A DNA stretch of 63,998 nucleotides from an uncultured Lachnospiraceae bacterium. Lineage in GTDB: Bacteria > Bacillota > Clostridia > Lachnospirales > Lachnospiraceae. The number at the start of each line of letters is the position of its first letter. Positions within the stretch are counted from its first letter, which is position 1. This document shows, one piece after another, positions 25,699 to 35,246 of this stretch. The DNA lies in assembly GCA_947625015.1 (NCBI GenBank), contig CANQMR010000018.1:1-63998 (forward strand), in the 5' to 3' direction. Position numbers and translations under genes: made by a program. Under the pieces are notes generated by a model. It ran no database searches. It was not told the origin of the DNA and saw only the letters and a program-made list of their open reading frames with translations.

Positions 25699-27021
25699 TT
25701 ACTGGCTGACTGTTTCAACCGGCCTTAGCTTAGCGGCCCATCTGGCAGGAAAATACCCGGCAGCCACCCCAAGAAGCACTGCGAAGAAAAATGCTGCAGC
25801 CGCCAGCCAAATGGGAATTACCGCAAGTGTGGTCCCCTTTGGCATGGCAAGCAGCTTTACTGCCAGAGTATTAATGCCAAAGGCCACAATGCCGTAAGAG
25901 CAGAAAATACCGATTAAGCCCCCGATTCCGCCTAAGATTCCGGACTCTAACAGGAACAGGTTAAGCAGTTCATCCGGATCGCAGCCTAATACCTTCAGTA
26001 TGCTAATCTCATGAATCCGGTCATAGACGGAGGTCGCCATGGTATTGCCGATTCCAATCACAGCCACAATCAGGGCTATCATGCCAATACCGCCTAAAAG
26101 GAACTGCGCAATCTTTATACTCCGCTGGGTGGAATCCAGAAATTCCTTATTGCTGTAAGTCTGAAATCCCATGTCCTGAAGTCTTTTTTCCACTTTCTCC
26201 ACATGCTCTGCATCATCCACCTTTACCGTTGCGCTGTCATAAATCCAATAGGAATAGTTATTGCCGTTCTCATCTTTGGGCTGCCCCGGTATCCCGTTGT
26301 CCGTCGCAATCTGTTTTAAATATTTTTTCAGCACATCAATATCACAATATATATCATAGAGATAAGTATCCTTATGGGTAACGCCGCAGATATTCATTCT
26401 GTATTCCAACCCTTCCCCCTGCTCCCCCTCAAAGATTATCTTCATGCTCTCGCCGGTAAATGTCTGCTGTCCGCCGCTTTCCTGCGCAGCTTCCCCTTTT
26501 CTCTCCTGTTGTTCCTCTTCGTCTTTTTCATGCATCTGCGCATAGCTTTTTCCAAGGGAATTATGGATAAATAAATCCATGGCGTTGCTGCCCAGTAAAA
26601 TCTGGGGTTTTATTCCATCGCTTTCCGGAAGGCTTCCCTCCCCAAGCTTTAACTGTTTCAGATAACTTCCGGGCCTGCCTGTCAAAGAGATATAACCCGT
26701 ATACTGGTTATACTCGGCTGACACCGGTACAGAAAGGCTTTGATACGCTTCCTCCACATTTTCCAGCTTTTTGATTTCCTCCAGTTTCCGGTCCGTAAGC
26801 ATCCTGTCCGTCCGTTTCCCCCCGGAAACCCCATAAATCGTAATCTCCGTTATGCTGCCGGAAAGCTCTAACATGGAATACAGTTCTTGTTTCATTCCGA
26901 TTCCAATCGCCAACATCGACACAATGGAGATGACTCCGATTACAACGCCTAAAATCGTAAGCGCGGTGCGCACGCTCCTTAATTTCATATTTGCGAAGCA
27001 TAAATGCCAAATCCATGTCAT
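25699..27021 (-). CDS. ABC transporter permease, MacB/FtsX family
   Basis: About 440 aa: N-terminal membrane helix (ALTILGVVIGVISIVSMLAIG), a large extracellular MacB-PCD-like region (about 45-310), then three helices of the FtsX domain (IGMIALIVAVIGIGNTMATS, YDRIHEISILKVLGCDPDEL coupling helix, LAVIPIWLAAAAFFFAVLLG). It is the last gene of an operon 31127-25699 containing an ATPase, a CARDB-like protein and a second permease. Such transporters use mechanical cycling to export or extract peptides/lipoproteins or to resist antimicrobial peptides. Start set by GGAG 8 nt upstream; the TTG at 27027 is rejected. Confidence 0.9.
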   Translation of the reverse strand: MTWIWHLCFANMKLRSVRTALTILGVVIGVISIVSMLAIGIGMKQELYSMLELSGSITEITIYGVSGGKRTDRMLTDRKLEEIKKLENVEEAYQSLSVPVSAEYNQYTGYISLTGRPGSYLKQLKLGEGSLPESDGIKPQILLGSNAMDLFIHNSLGKSYAQMHEKDEEEQQERKGEAAQESGGQQTFTGESMKIIFEGEQGEGLEYRMNICGVTHKDTYLYDIYCDIDVLKKYLKQIATDNGIPGQPKDENGNNYSYWIYDSATVKVDDAEHVEKVEKRLQDMGFQTYSNKEFLDSTQRSIKIAQFLLGGIGMIALIVAVIGIGNTMATSVYDRIHEISILKVLGCDPDELLNLFLLESGILGGIGGLIGIFCSYGIVAFGINTLAVKLLAMPKGTTLAVIPIWLAAAAFFFAVLLGVAAGYFPARWAAKLRPVETVSQ

Positions 27022-27042
27022 AAGCAATTCTCCATTCCCCGT

Positions 27043-27990
27043 CTAATCCATAAATTCATCTAATATCTGCTGTTTTCTCTTCCGGTGTTTTATAAAAATC
27101 CAGATAAGCAGCGCAGTTACCAAAACCACGACAATACCCGTAACCGCTGTTTTGACAAGGCCGGAATAATCTGCCGTTTCCTTTATCTTTTCTAAGTTCT
27201 CATAAACCGGCTTTGCCACCTCCACCATAATCTCTATTTCCTTTTCTGACACATTGCCCTCCTTGTCCTCATAGGAAATAATCATCCGGTTATCTTTATG
27301 GTCTCCCTCCGTTACAACATCCGCTTTCGTTAAGACGTCTACGGTTCCGCTTTTTCCCGGTTCAATGCTGCCCACATAAGTATTGGTTTCCTGTACATTG
27401 TCCCCCTCCACCCGGGCAGACACATTGTAAAGTTTTCCTGCGCCTAAATTGTTGACTACTGCGCCGATTTCCGCCATATCACCGACCTCTATTCCCTCCT
27501 CTCCCGTAAAAACATCCGTAACAGACAATCTCTGCTCTAAGGAAATAGGTATGTAAATGGCATCTTCCACCATATACTCATAACCGCCAGTATTTTCATA
27601 TTCCGTTTTCACGGTAAGTTTATAGGATTTTTCCTCTAACCCGTCTGCCGCCTTCATCTTAAAAGTCAGATTTTCCCCGCTCTGGCTGTCAATCTGTTCT
27701 ATGTAAGCGGTGCCTGCCCCGTCCACCGGCAGCAGTTCCCCGGCCTCCGTAACGAGAGAAACTTTAATATTCTTTACCGTTTTTTGCGCCGTATTCTCCA
27801 TTGTCAGATACAGGGTAAATTCCTTGCCGGCTGTTACCGTCCCCTCCTTAATGGAATAATCTGACAGCATTACCCGCGGCGTCGCCGCAGCTGCGGGAGC
27901 CTCCATTACCATTGTCAAAATGCACAGCACAACCGCGCACATTTTCCGCCATAGATTAAATCGAAACCTTTTTTGTCCGCTCTTTTTCAT
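27043..27990 (-). CDS. Membrane-anchored CARDB/Ig-like accessory protein of the ABC operon
   Basis: 315 aa: signal peptide (about 1-35, ending in AAAATPR), an extracellular two-domain beta-sandwich region of CARDB/NPCBM-like type (SDYSIKEGTVTAGKEFTLYL, KTVKNIKVSLV, NLGAGKLYNVSARVEGDN), one C-terminal membrane helix (VVLVTALLIWIFIKHRK) and a short basic tail. Such proteins accompany MacB-like permeases in Clostridia, possibly as the periplasmic-adaptor substitute in Gram-positives. It lies 11 bases after the ATPase gene and 21 bases before the second permease. Good GGGAGG site. Confidence 0.8.
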   Translation of the reverse strand: MKKSGQKRFRFNLWRKMCAVVLCILTMVMEAPAAAATPRVMLSDYSIKEGTVTAGKEFTLYLTMENTAQKTVKNIKVSLVTEAGELLPVDGAGTAYIEQIDSQSGENLTFKMKAADGLEEKSYKLTVKTEYENTGGYEYMVEDAIYIPISLEQRLSVTDVFTGEEGIEVGDMAEIGAVVNNLGAGKLYNVSARVEGDNVQETNTYVGSIEPGKSGTVDVLTKADVVTEGDHKDNRMIISYEDKEGNVSEKEIEIMVEVAKPVYENLEKIKETADYSGLVKTAVTGIVVVLVTALLIWIFIKHRKRKQQILDEFMD

Positions 27991-28000
27991 CGTCCTCCCC

Positions 28001-28667
28001 CTATCCTACAATCTCGCCGTCAGATAGCTTAATTATCCGGTCTGCCTCCCTTGCCAAGTCAATGTTGTGCGTTATCAGCACTAAAGTCTGGTTTAATTCC
28101 TTTACGGAATTTTGCAAAAGCGTCATTACCTCGTTTCCGTTCTTAGAATCTAATGCTCCAGTGGGCTCATCGGCTAAAATTAAAGACGGCTTGTTCGCTA
28201 ACGCCCTCGCAATCGCGGCCCTTTGCTGCTGGCCGCCGGACAACTGGTTAGGCAGATGCTTTCTCCGGTCCCTGATTCCTAACATGTCCATAATATACTC
28301 CACATACTCCTTGTCCGGTTTCCTGTGGTCAAGCAATATCGGCATGGTGATATTTTCCTCCACCGTCAGCACCGGAATCAGATGGTAAGCCTGAAAGACA
28401 AAGCCAATCTTCCGCCGTCTGAATACGGACATCTGCTCATCATTTAATGTGGTGATATCCTTTCCGTCCACAATGACCTTTCCGCTGTTCGGCATATCCA
28501 CCCCGCCCATAATATGAAGCAGTGTGGATTTCCCGGAACCGGAGGCGCCTACCACTGCCAGAATTTTCCCTCTTTCCACTGTAAGGCTTACATCATGCAG
28601 TCCCCACACCCTTGTCTCATTTTCACCGTATACCTTTGTGACATTTTCCATTGTTACGATATCCATA
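28001..28667 (-). CDS. ABC transporter ATP-binding protein (LolD/MacB type)
   Basis: 221 aa NBD: Walker A GASGSGKST, Q-loop FVFQAYHLIP, signature LSGGQQQRAAIARAL, Walker B LILADEPTGALD, H-loop LITHN. Of the lipoprotein/antimicrobial-peptide exporter subgroup that pairs with FtsX-like permeases. AGGAGG at about 28675-28681 places the start at 28667, 33 nt inside the longer frame. Third-to-last position in the operon and seven bases after the first permease. Confidence 0.96.
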
Positions 28668-28706
28668 TATTCTTCCTCCTGCATATATTTCCTTATCAAT
28701 CATCCG

Positions 28707-31127
28707 TCAATCCCCACCAGTTGCCAAATCCGCCGCCATATTCTGCCCTATTGTCCTTAAAGGCATATATACGGAACCGCACAATATTAAGGTGGATATC
28801 ACAATTCCCGCTGCCGCTCCCAAAAAAGGGAAGTGCATCCTGGCTCCGAAGAGAAGATGTATCTCAAATCCATAGGCGGCAAAACTTAAAATCGTACCCA
28901 GTACGATACCGATCAGATTGGCAGTCAAAGTGGAAATCACCCCTTCTAACATTACCATCTTCATCAACCCTTCCTTTGAAATGCCAAGCACCCGAAGCTG
29001 GGCAAATTCCTTTCGCCGCAGATGAATACTGCTGGCTGTGGTATTGATGATATTAAAGGCAGTCATGGCAACCACAAAGCATACAAACAAAAGGATTCCG
29101 CCGCCAATCAGCTTATAGCTCCACAATGTATCCTCCATCTCCGGATACGGATTTATAGTCCAAAAATCTGCCATGCCTCCTGCTTCGGATACCGCCTCCG
29201 TAAATTCTTCCATGTCAAATCTGCTGAAATGATATCCTATTCCGTTCACCATGGATTCATCCGTATCAGTCAGCTTAAAGTAGCTGTTAAGAGGAAGCAC
29301 AAATGCCATCACCCCTGACCATTCATCACAGAAATTCACATCCCGGTCAACAATCCCCTCTATGGTATAGGTTGTAAATTTCCCCTCATCTAATAGCTGC
29401 TTCTTACATTGGCTTAAGATGTTCTCCTCCTCTTTCAGATACGCAGCCGCCTGCTCGTCCCGCTCTTTCTTAATTCTCTCTTCTTCTTCGCTCTCCGGCT
29501 CCACTCTCACCAACGCCCTGCTGTATTCTTCCATTTTCCGTTGGTGTTCCTGCTTTATGGGGCTTATCTTTTCTCCATACAGAAGGCGGAAGGCTTTCAT
29601 ATCTACTAAATCAACGGTATCCCCTACCTTGTAGTCTGTATAGGGTACATCAACATATCCTAACTCGTCTCCTTTGATACTCTCATCGGCGGCATATGTA
29701 TTGCCGCCGTTCACTAACACAATCCCGTTTTCACTGATATCAAGCGTGCCCGAAGAAAGCGCCTCCCGAAGCCGCCCAAAGTCCGCTTCATCATAACCGT
29801 AACAGGTAACGGAATCCAAACCTGCATAACCCACATCATTATATTTGAGGCTCTCCCGAAAGAAATCTCCCATTATCGTCTGCGTCATATAATCCTCTGT
29901 ATAGTGGGCATAATTCGCCTCCCCATCCCGCAGCAAAACATCAGAAAAATATAACCTTTTTGCCTCGGTAACCTCCGGAATGTGCGCTATTGCCTGAACT
30001 TCGCCGGTGGAGGGCAGAAACTCCTGTATCTCTTCATAACTGTCTCCTATAGCCAATTCACAGGCACTATGCACAGAGTAATACCCGCTTCGTTTTTTTG
30101 CGGTTTCCATGTAATGATTGGCGGTTGCCATAGCCCCCATTACTGCCATAAACGCTGCCATACCCATGCCAAAGCACCAGACCGTCCGATGAAATCTGCC
30201 GGGATTCCGCATAAGGCTTTTATACGCATACTCTCCCTCTATACCAAAAAACTTCCCGAAGATACTGCTTTTGCGCAGCTTAATCTTCTCTTTCCGTATA
30301 CGGTATTCTCCCCGTATTGCGCTAACCGGCGTCATATTTGTCAGTACCTTGCAGTTCTCCTCCATGGCAAAATACAAATCCCCTAAAAATACAATTAAAA
30401 TGAGTACTAACGGCAGCAGCCGGAACTTGATTTCCCATTTCAGGAAAAGATTCAGTGCAAGGCAAAAAATGTAACCTCCTATCATTCCCAATCCGGTTCC
30501 GGCCAGTTCCAAAACAGCCCCCTGGATATACACCACCATTTTCATCTGCGCCCTAGTGCTGCCAATGCAGCGGAGGTTTCCAAAATCTTCAAGCTGCTCC
30601 ATAAGGCACATCTGAATGGCATTTCTTATAATCCCCACTCCTAATATGGCAAAAATAAAAGAAAACAACAGGACAAACACAATCAGGATAAAAACAATAT
30701 TTCCCTCACCACCCTGTAGATAGGTTTGTGCAAGGGAGGTATTTAATATTCCTTCCACCTGATACGTATTTTCCAGTTCTGCCAAAATCTTTTCCATCCG
30801 GTAAGGATTGTCGGTATTCACATAAAGCGCATTGCGATACGTTTTCGGCTCATCGTAATCCCAATAAAAATATTCCCCGACTGAACTGCTTTTTACCCGC
30901 TGGTCCGCAGTAATCCCACGGATTTGCTCCTCGGTTTCCGTAAGAAATACAATCTCATAATCCATCTCCTCCCGCAGCTGCCTGCGCTGCTGCAAAAGGC
31001 GGCACAGTCCCATATTCAGGATTGCATAGAGAACCGCTACGGCTATGGCAACTCCTAACACCGTCACCAGACTTCGTCTCTTATTCAGTTGCAGATATTT
31101 TATTGACATCTGCCTGTAATCATTCAT
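28707..31127 (-). CDS. Large ABC transporter permease, FtsX family (two FtsX domains)
   Basis: About 806 aa: N-terminal helix (SLVTVLGVAIAVAVLYAILN), extracellular part, first three-helix FtsX block (about 150-260, IFAILGVGIIRNAIQMCLME), a further helix near 320, a large extracellular domain with an acidic coiled section (about 340-660), and a second FtsX block at the C-terminus (LLFVCFVVAMTAFNIINTTA, LRVLGISKEGLMKMV). This layout matches long permeases of peptide-detoxification or lipoprotein exporters. GGAGGAG sets the start at 31127 rather than the upstream TTG. First gene of the operon. A TATAAT about 30 nt upstream (31159-31164) sits just after a terminator hairpin. Confidence 0.92.
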   Translation of the reverse strand: MNDYRQMSIKYLQLNKRRSLVTVLGVAIAVAVLYAILNMGLCRLLQQRRQLREEMDYEIVFLTETEEQIRGITADQRVKSSSVGEYFYWDYDEPKTYRNALYVNTDNPYRMEKILAELENTYQVEGILNTSLAQTYLQGGEGNIVFILIVFVLLFSFIFAILGVGIIRNAIQMCLMEQLEDFGNLRCIGSTRAQMKMVVYIQGAVLELAGTGLGMIGGYIFCLALNLFLKWEIKFRLLPLVLILIVFLGDLYFAMEENCKVLTNMTPVSAIRGEYRIRKEKIKLRKSSIFGKFFGIEGEYAYKSLMRNPGRFHRTVWCFGMGMAAFMAVMGAMATANHYMETAKKRSGYYSVHSACELAIGDSYEEIQEFLPSTGEVQAIAHIPEVTEAKRLYFSDVLLRDGEANYAHYTEDYMTQTIMGDFFRESLKYNDVGYAGLDSVTCYGYDEADFGRLREALSSGTLDISENGIVLVNGGNTYAADESIKGDELGYVDVPYTDYKVGDTVDLVDMKAFRLLYGEKISPIKQEHQRKMEEYSRALVRVEPESEEEERIKKERDEQAAAYLKEEENILSQCKKQLLDEGKFTTYTIEGIVDRDVNFCDEWSGVMAFVLPLNSYFKLTDTDESMVNGIGYHFSRFDMEEFTEAVSEAGGMADFWTINPYPEMEDTLWSYKLIGGGILLFVCFVVAMTAFNIINTTASSIHLRRKEFAQLRVLGISKEGLMKMVMLEGVISTLTANLIGIVLGTILSFAAYGFEIHLLFGARMHFPFLGAAAGIVISTLILCGSVYMPLRTIGQNMAADLATGGD

Positions 31128-31184
31128 AGCGGCTCCTCCGATTTTCAAGAATCATACATGCTTATTATAAGCAAAAAACCATTA

Positions 31185-31214
31185 AAAAAGGTATAGCTTT
31201 TTTCAAGCTATACC
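31185..31214 (-). terminator. Rho-independent terminator upstream of the ABC operon
   Basis: Minus-strand stem GGTATAGCTT...AAGCTATACC followed by TTTTTT. It ends transcription arriving from 31486; it lies only about 60 nt before the permease start. Confidence 0.8.
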
Positions 31215-31485
31215 TCATTATAAATCATAAAGATTACAGGCAAGTGACAGGGAGTCTTACAATTTTGTAAGAATAGCATATTCCCTACCCTGCCAGACTC
31301 CGCTTTTCTGTCATTCAGCAGTAAGGTCATTCTTTTCTTGCCATCTGCTACAGTCATTTTCAAACTGTGACAATTTGTCACGTTTTCATTTCCCTCTTCC
31401 TTCATGCGCCGCTTCCGTTTTCTCCAGTATGTTGTCGTTCCCCATTTTTACTTATACCTCCGTACTTTCCTCCTTTGTATTGTAT
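31215..31485. other. Intergenic stretch without a confident gene
   Basis: Contains a 65-codon minus-strand frame (31208-31405) whose stop lies inside the terminator stem and which has no good ribosome site, and a 7-bp-armed palindrome GTGACAATTTGTCAC at 31367-31381 that could be a protein-binding site. A short frame MGNDNILEKTEAAHEGRGK with a ribosome site precedes the 65-codon frame in another frame, so a small broken gene is possible. Confidence 0.4.
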
Positions 31486-32070
31486 TTAGATTTTTCTTTC
31501 ATATACCTTAACAAATTGGTCATATATATTCTTCCGTACTTCTTCTGACAAAGCGGCGTATTTTGTATCCAACACCTTTTTTACGGCTTCGTACTTACTA
31601 CTTTTATCTTCTATATCCGGACCATGGTCATAATAAAACCTCACATCATAAAAAATGTGTTTCATATCGTTACTTAAAGCCTGTAACACCTGAAACCCTT
31701 TCATAGAAAATGTTCCTTTCTTTATACCATCCTCCACACAGGGCTGTTGCGCCCAATCCAACATAAACCATTTCTCCATTGGCATATTTACACCATATTC
31801 AGAATCTAACAAAAAGTCATTTATCTCATTCCAGTTTATATGTAACGGCAAATTGTTTTCTTTCGCAAATAAATAGTCATCCCGCTGTAATTCCTGTTTT
31901 TTTCGCTTTCTTGTATTTCTTTCATAAACAATCCAGTATATTACCATTGCTGCTGCAATACACACGCTAAACATCTTTGTAATCATGGTATTTTTTTCAT
32001 AAATAATCAAGTATACTGCGATTACTACCGCAATACTTATGCTGAGTACCTTTATAATCAAACCTTTCAT
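31486..32070 (-). CDS. Membrane-anchored hypothetical protein
   Basis: 194 aa: two N-terminal membrane helices (VLSISIAVVIAVYLIIY and MFSVCIAAAMVIYWIVY) with a basic linker, then a cytoplasmic domain of about 130 residues (NLPLHINWNEINDFLLDSEY, QALSNDMKHIFYDVRFYYDH). AGGGAGAT before the ATG at 32070 selects this start over the ATG 126 nt upstream. No family recognised, no export signal. Isolated gene followed by the 31185-31214 terminator. Confidence 0.65.
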   Translation of the reverse strand: MKGLIIKVLSISIAVVIAVYLIIYEKNTMITKMFSVCIAAAMVIYWIVYERNTRKRKKQELQRDDYLFAKENNLPLHINWNEINDFLLDSEYGVNMPMEKWFMLDWAQQPCVEDGIKKGTFSMKGFQVLQALSNDMKHIFYDVRFYYDHGPDIEDKSSKYEAVKKVLDTKYAALSEEVRKNIYDQFVKVYERKI

Positions 32071-32497
32071 TGTGTATCTCCCTATCACTAAAAATTGGAA
32101 AGTAACAAGTCGACAAATTCCAGTTTGCCAGACAGATATATATCCATCTTTCAATAAATTGTACCACAGAATCGTGAACAAATCTACCGCTAGCACCTCT
32201 GCGTTTGCACATATTATTTACAATTTCCATTGCTCGTCTTAGAATTCCTTTCGTTTTTCGCCAGATACGCATTTTGTATCACAAAATGCAAGCCTGAAGG
32301 CTTTCTGGTCAGTGAACGCCCCTGAAACCCCGATAATATGCAATACTATATAGTTTTTTCAAGGCTATGTCGTTCTTACTTGTCAACAATTATTTTGTGA
32401 TTTGAAAAAGTGGATGCAATGTTCTCACACTCCACCCACTAAATAACTCATTTAGGATTCTTCCGCACACCTTGCTACTAATACATAATCATATTCA
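32071..32497. other. Gene-free gap containing a compact folded element
   Basis: No convincing gene; a 91-codon minus frame (31997-32272) overlaps the start of the 31486 gene and has no recognisable domain. The notable part is 32261-32308, where CCAGA and TCTGG enclose two small perfect hairpins (described in findings). The rest is AT-rich. Confidence 0.5.
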
Positions 32498-32710
32498 TTA
32501 TTCAATATTGTTCTGAATATTCCCGTCTGGTTTTGACCTTACGTATGTAGTACCATTTGAATTTGTAATCGCTTGGTAATTGTTATAGTTTGGATTTCCA
32601 TTTTCTATCTGCGTAATCACATGTTCCAAATCCATACTACGACCACTTTCCTCGTTTACAAATCTCGTGTTTAACCCTGTATCTGTTTGTTCTATAGCTT
32701 TTAATCTCAT
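32498..32710 (-). CDS. DUF3892-like small protein
   Basis: 70 aa: MRLKAIEQTDTGLNTRFVNE, then MDLEHVITQIENGNPNYNNY and NGTTYVRSKPDGN. The pattern of a question strand, an EVIxxIExG helix and a final YVRSxPD strand fits the DUF3892 family of small cytoplasmic proteins. GAGGAG at 32721-32726 precedes this ATG by 10 nt. It lies just downstream of the ietAS module and in the same direction, 284 bases away. Confidence 0.65.
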   Translation of the reverse strand: MRLKAIEQTDTGLNTRFVNEESGRSMDLEHVITQIENGNPNYNNYQAITNSNGTTYVRSKPDGNIQNNIE

Positions 32711-32894
32711 CAAATTATTGCTCCTCATTCCATAGTATAATAACACACAATATACATATGGAAATAAAAAACCAATTTCAAGAGCCATGACCGCGCTCTT
32801 AGCAACAAACGCCCGTTCTGATTGAATTTTAGACTATAAAATGATATAATTTTTATGTTATATTTTTTGTGGTCATTACATCACAAAATGCGTC

Positions 32895-32924
32895 AGAGTT
32901 GGAGTTGCCGCTCCAACTCTTTTG
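32895..32924. terminator. Stem-loop downstream of ietS
   Basis: Perfect 10-bp stem AGAGTTGGAG/CTCCAACTCT with a six-base loop. The T-run is on the plus side (TTTT) while the gene it follows is on the minus strand, so terminator function for ietS is only probable. Confidence 0.45.
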
Positions 32925-32993
32925 TAATGTTTGTCATTTCAGAATACTCTTTCCCCCTTTCACAGGCATTTTATCTGAAAAGTTTTAGAAGTT

Positions 32994-35246
32994 CTATTCA
33001 AAATCAATATCTTCTTCTGCCTTTTCATATACTTTTTGTAATGCATCTAAATCATACTCATTCACAATCCATCCATGCATCATGCACATTTGTATAAAGT
33101 TATCCATTCGATTAATACCATTCATTTCCTTCAAAGTAATCACGACACCAAACGCTAATCCATTACCTGCATTGGGGTCTTGACGCTCTTTCGCGCGGAT
33201 GCAAAGTCCCCACATACCGGAATTATATACTTTCCGCGGTCTAGGTTTTTCTTTGATTTTCTCACTAATATGCTTTACATTATCCCATTTCCTATAGAAT
33301 TTTCGGACATCTTTTTCATACAGTGTATGCAATCCCTCATCTGCCTGCATATTATTATCAATCGATTTAATAGTAGCTTTACCATTTTTTTCTTGCAATC
33401 TTCCAAAATGAATATCCATCTCCGTGCTAGTGTAATCTACGCCTTGATTTCTATTACTTTTTGGGAAATATACCAAAGTTGCCCTGGCATAATACGGATG
33501 TACATCTTTATCTCGTGGTACAGGAAGTCGATAAGTGTATGTTTCATATTCATCTATTGTTCCCTTGATTACAAAACGTATCTCATCATCTCTGCATTGC
33601 AAAACATCTTCTATTTTCTTAGGGACAATCCCGTAGCCTATTGCATAACTCTCATTATCCTTGCGTTCCCAACCTGCCGCTGAATCTATAATTAAAGCTT
33701 TCGCAATCTCACGGCTTAATCCCAACTTATAAATTAAATACGCTAGTTTCCTTGTAATCCATGGTGCGGCAAAAGATGTTCCCGACACATGCGCCATTCC
33801 ATTTGGTTCGCATACAGTAATTTTTTCATCGCCATCACCACCATAATAACTCACATCCGGCTTATAAAAAAAGGATAACACTGGTCCTATTCTGGTATAA
33901 GATGCTTTTCTGCCATAAAAATCCACAGCATTAACCACAAGAGAATTTAGTGAATCGGCTGGCGCTCCAATTCGAACCTCTTTGTTACCATCGGTGATTT
34001 TTTTATTTGTTCCTGCCACAACAAAAATCACATCATATTCACTTTGAATACGGTCTAATTCTGCTGATTCAGGTGACATAAAGTTACGATTAATCTGCAT
34101 CGCTGATCCAAGAGACAGATTCCAGACTTTTATATCTCTATTTTTCGCTACAATATCCTTAATCATTTTAAGGATTGCAAAAGAACTGAACCCTTTGGCT
34201 ATCGCCACGCCAAAGTGTTTTACGCGAAAATGCCCACAGTTATCTTCCAGTATAGGGTTAAACGCTGGACCGTCTACAATAATTGAAGAAACCGCTGTTC
34301 CATGGAAATAATCTTCTGGTACAGGTTCAATACTTTCATCTAACATCTCCTCATATTCAACCCATTCACTAAAATATACACGCGTATCAAACCTTGTATC
34401 AATTACACCAACTATTGGTTCATTTTGGGGAGCAACAATACTGCGTTTTCCATAATTTTCTTCTATTAAAATCCCCTTGTTATCAGTTTCTAACAATTTA
34501 GAGAAGTTTACTACATTCATTGCAATCAAATAAGATGCATTATTTTGAAGTATTTCAATTTCATTTTGATCCAAACGTAAAGTAGTTTCGTCTATCATTT
34601 TTCCATTTGTCAACTCAATACCAAATTTACTGAACAAAACTTGTGTGTCTACACCTGTCTTATATATTGTAATTATTGATTCACCTACAATTGGATCTAG
34701 CACCCTGTCTACTGCAAAATATTCCACATAATTTGCATCTAAAACAATCCGCAAAAAAGCAGATTTTGACATCATCGAGTTATTATATTTACCCGAATTA
34801 ATTTCTTCTGTATCATTTGCTGTAATTTGCCCTCTGAAATCTTTATGAACCACCATAATAGCCATATCTAACTGTTTTATAGATTTTCTTATAGCATCTA
34901 AAGACACAAAATGTGTAAATACATGTTTTTGAACTTCTCCTTTTGGTGTATCATCCCAAACAAACTTTGCTCCTCTAATAGATTCATTGGGATGCTTTCC
35001 CTTATCAGAAAGCAGACTCTGTATACGATTACTCTTAGCGATAACTGTTTTATAATGCACACTTACCAAGGCTCCCTGTATTGTGTTATCTTCTTCCCAA
35101 TTTGCTAAAACATTAGATAGTTGATTCCTCAAATTAATTAAATGATCTTCTGTGACCACAGAATTCTTTGGGAGGTTTAATGGTCCAAATCCAGGCGGAC
35201 GCTTTCTATGCATGAATTGTCCTCTTAGTTCTAATAAATTATTCAT
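32994..35246 (-). CDS. ietS: Subtilisin-like serine protease of an ietAS module
   Basis: 750 aa cytoplasmic S8 peptidase: catalytic Asp in GVIDTRFDT, His in DYFHGTAVSSII, Ser in HVSGTSFAAPW, with an N-terminal domain of about 280 residues and a C-terminal beta-rich domain. No signal peptide. It overlaps the AAA ATPase gene by 8 nt with AAGGAGG inside the ATPase end (start 35246, TTG at 35252 rejected), so the two proteins are translationally coupled. AAA ATPase plus subtilase pairs are known as ietAS: in Agrobacterium Ti plasmid the protease is the toxin and the ATPase its antitoxin, and related pairs have been reported as antiphage systems. The target of cleavage is unknown. Confidence 0.88.
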   Translation of the reverse strand: MNNLLELRGQFMHRKRPPGFGPLNLPKNSVVTEDHLINLRNQLSNVLANWEEDNTIQGALVSVHYKTVIAKSNRIQSLLSDKGKHPNESIRGAKFVWDDTPKGEVQKHVFTHFVSLDAIRKSIKQLDMAIMVVHKDFRGQITANDTEEINSGKYNNSMMSKSAFLRIVLDANYVEYFAVDRVLDPIVGESIITIYKTGVDTQVLFSKFGIELTNGKMIDETTLRLDQNEIEILQNNASYLIAMNVVNFSKLLETDNKGILIEENYGKRSIVAPQNEPIVGVIDTRFDTRVYFSEWVEYEEMLDESIEPVPEDYFHGTAVSSIIVDGPAFNPILEDNCGHFRVKHFGVAIAKGFSSFAILKMIKDIVAKNRDIKVWNLSLGSAMQINRNFMSPESAELDRIQSEYDVIFVVAGTNKKITDGNKEVRIGAPADSLNSLVVNAVDFYGRKASYTRIGPVLSFFYKPDVSYYGGDGDEKITVCEPNGMAHVSGTSFAAPWITRKLAYLIYKLGLSREIAKALIIDSAAGWERKDNESYAIGYGIVPKKIEDVLQCRDDEIRFVIKGTIDEYETYTYRLPVPRDKDVHPYYARATLVYFPKSNRNQGVDYTSTEMDIHFGRLQEKNGKATIKSIDNNMQADEGLHTLYEKDVRKFYRKWDNVKHISEKIKEKPRPRKVYNSGMWGLCIRAKERQDPNAGNGLAFGVVITLKEMNGINRMDNFIQMCMMHGWIVNEYDLDALQKVYEKAEEDIDFE

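Noticed and set aside
31208-31405. 65-codon minus-strand frame
   Set aside because: No good ribosome site, stop inside the terminator stem, no domain recognised; kept only as a possible broken small gene.
31997-32272. 91-codon minus-strand frame
   Set aside because: Overlaps the better-supported start of the 31486 gene and contains no recognisable domain.
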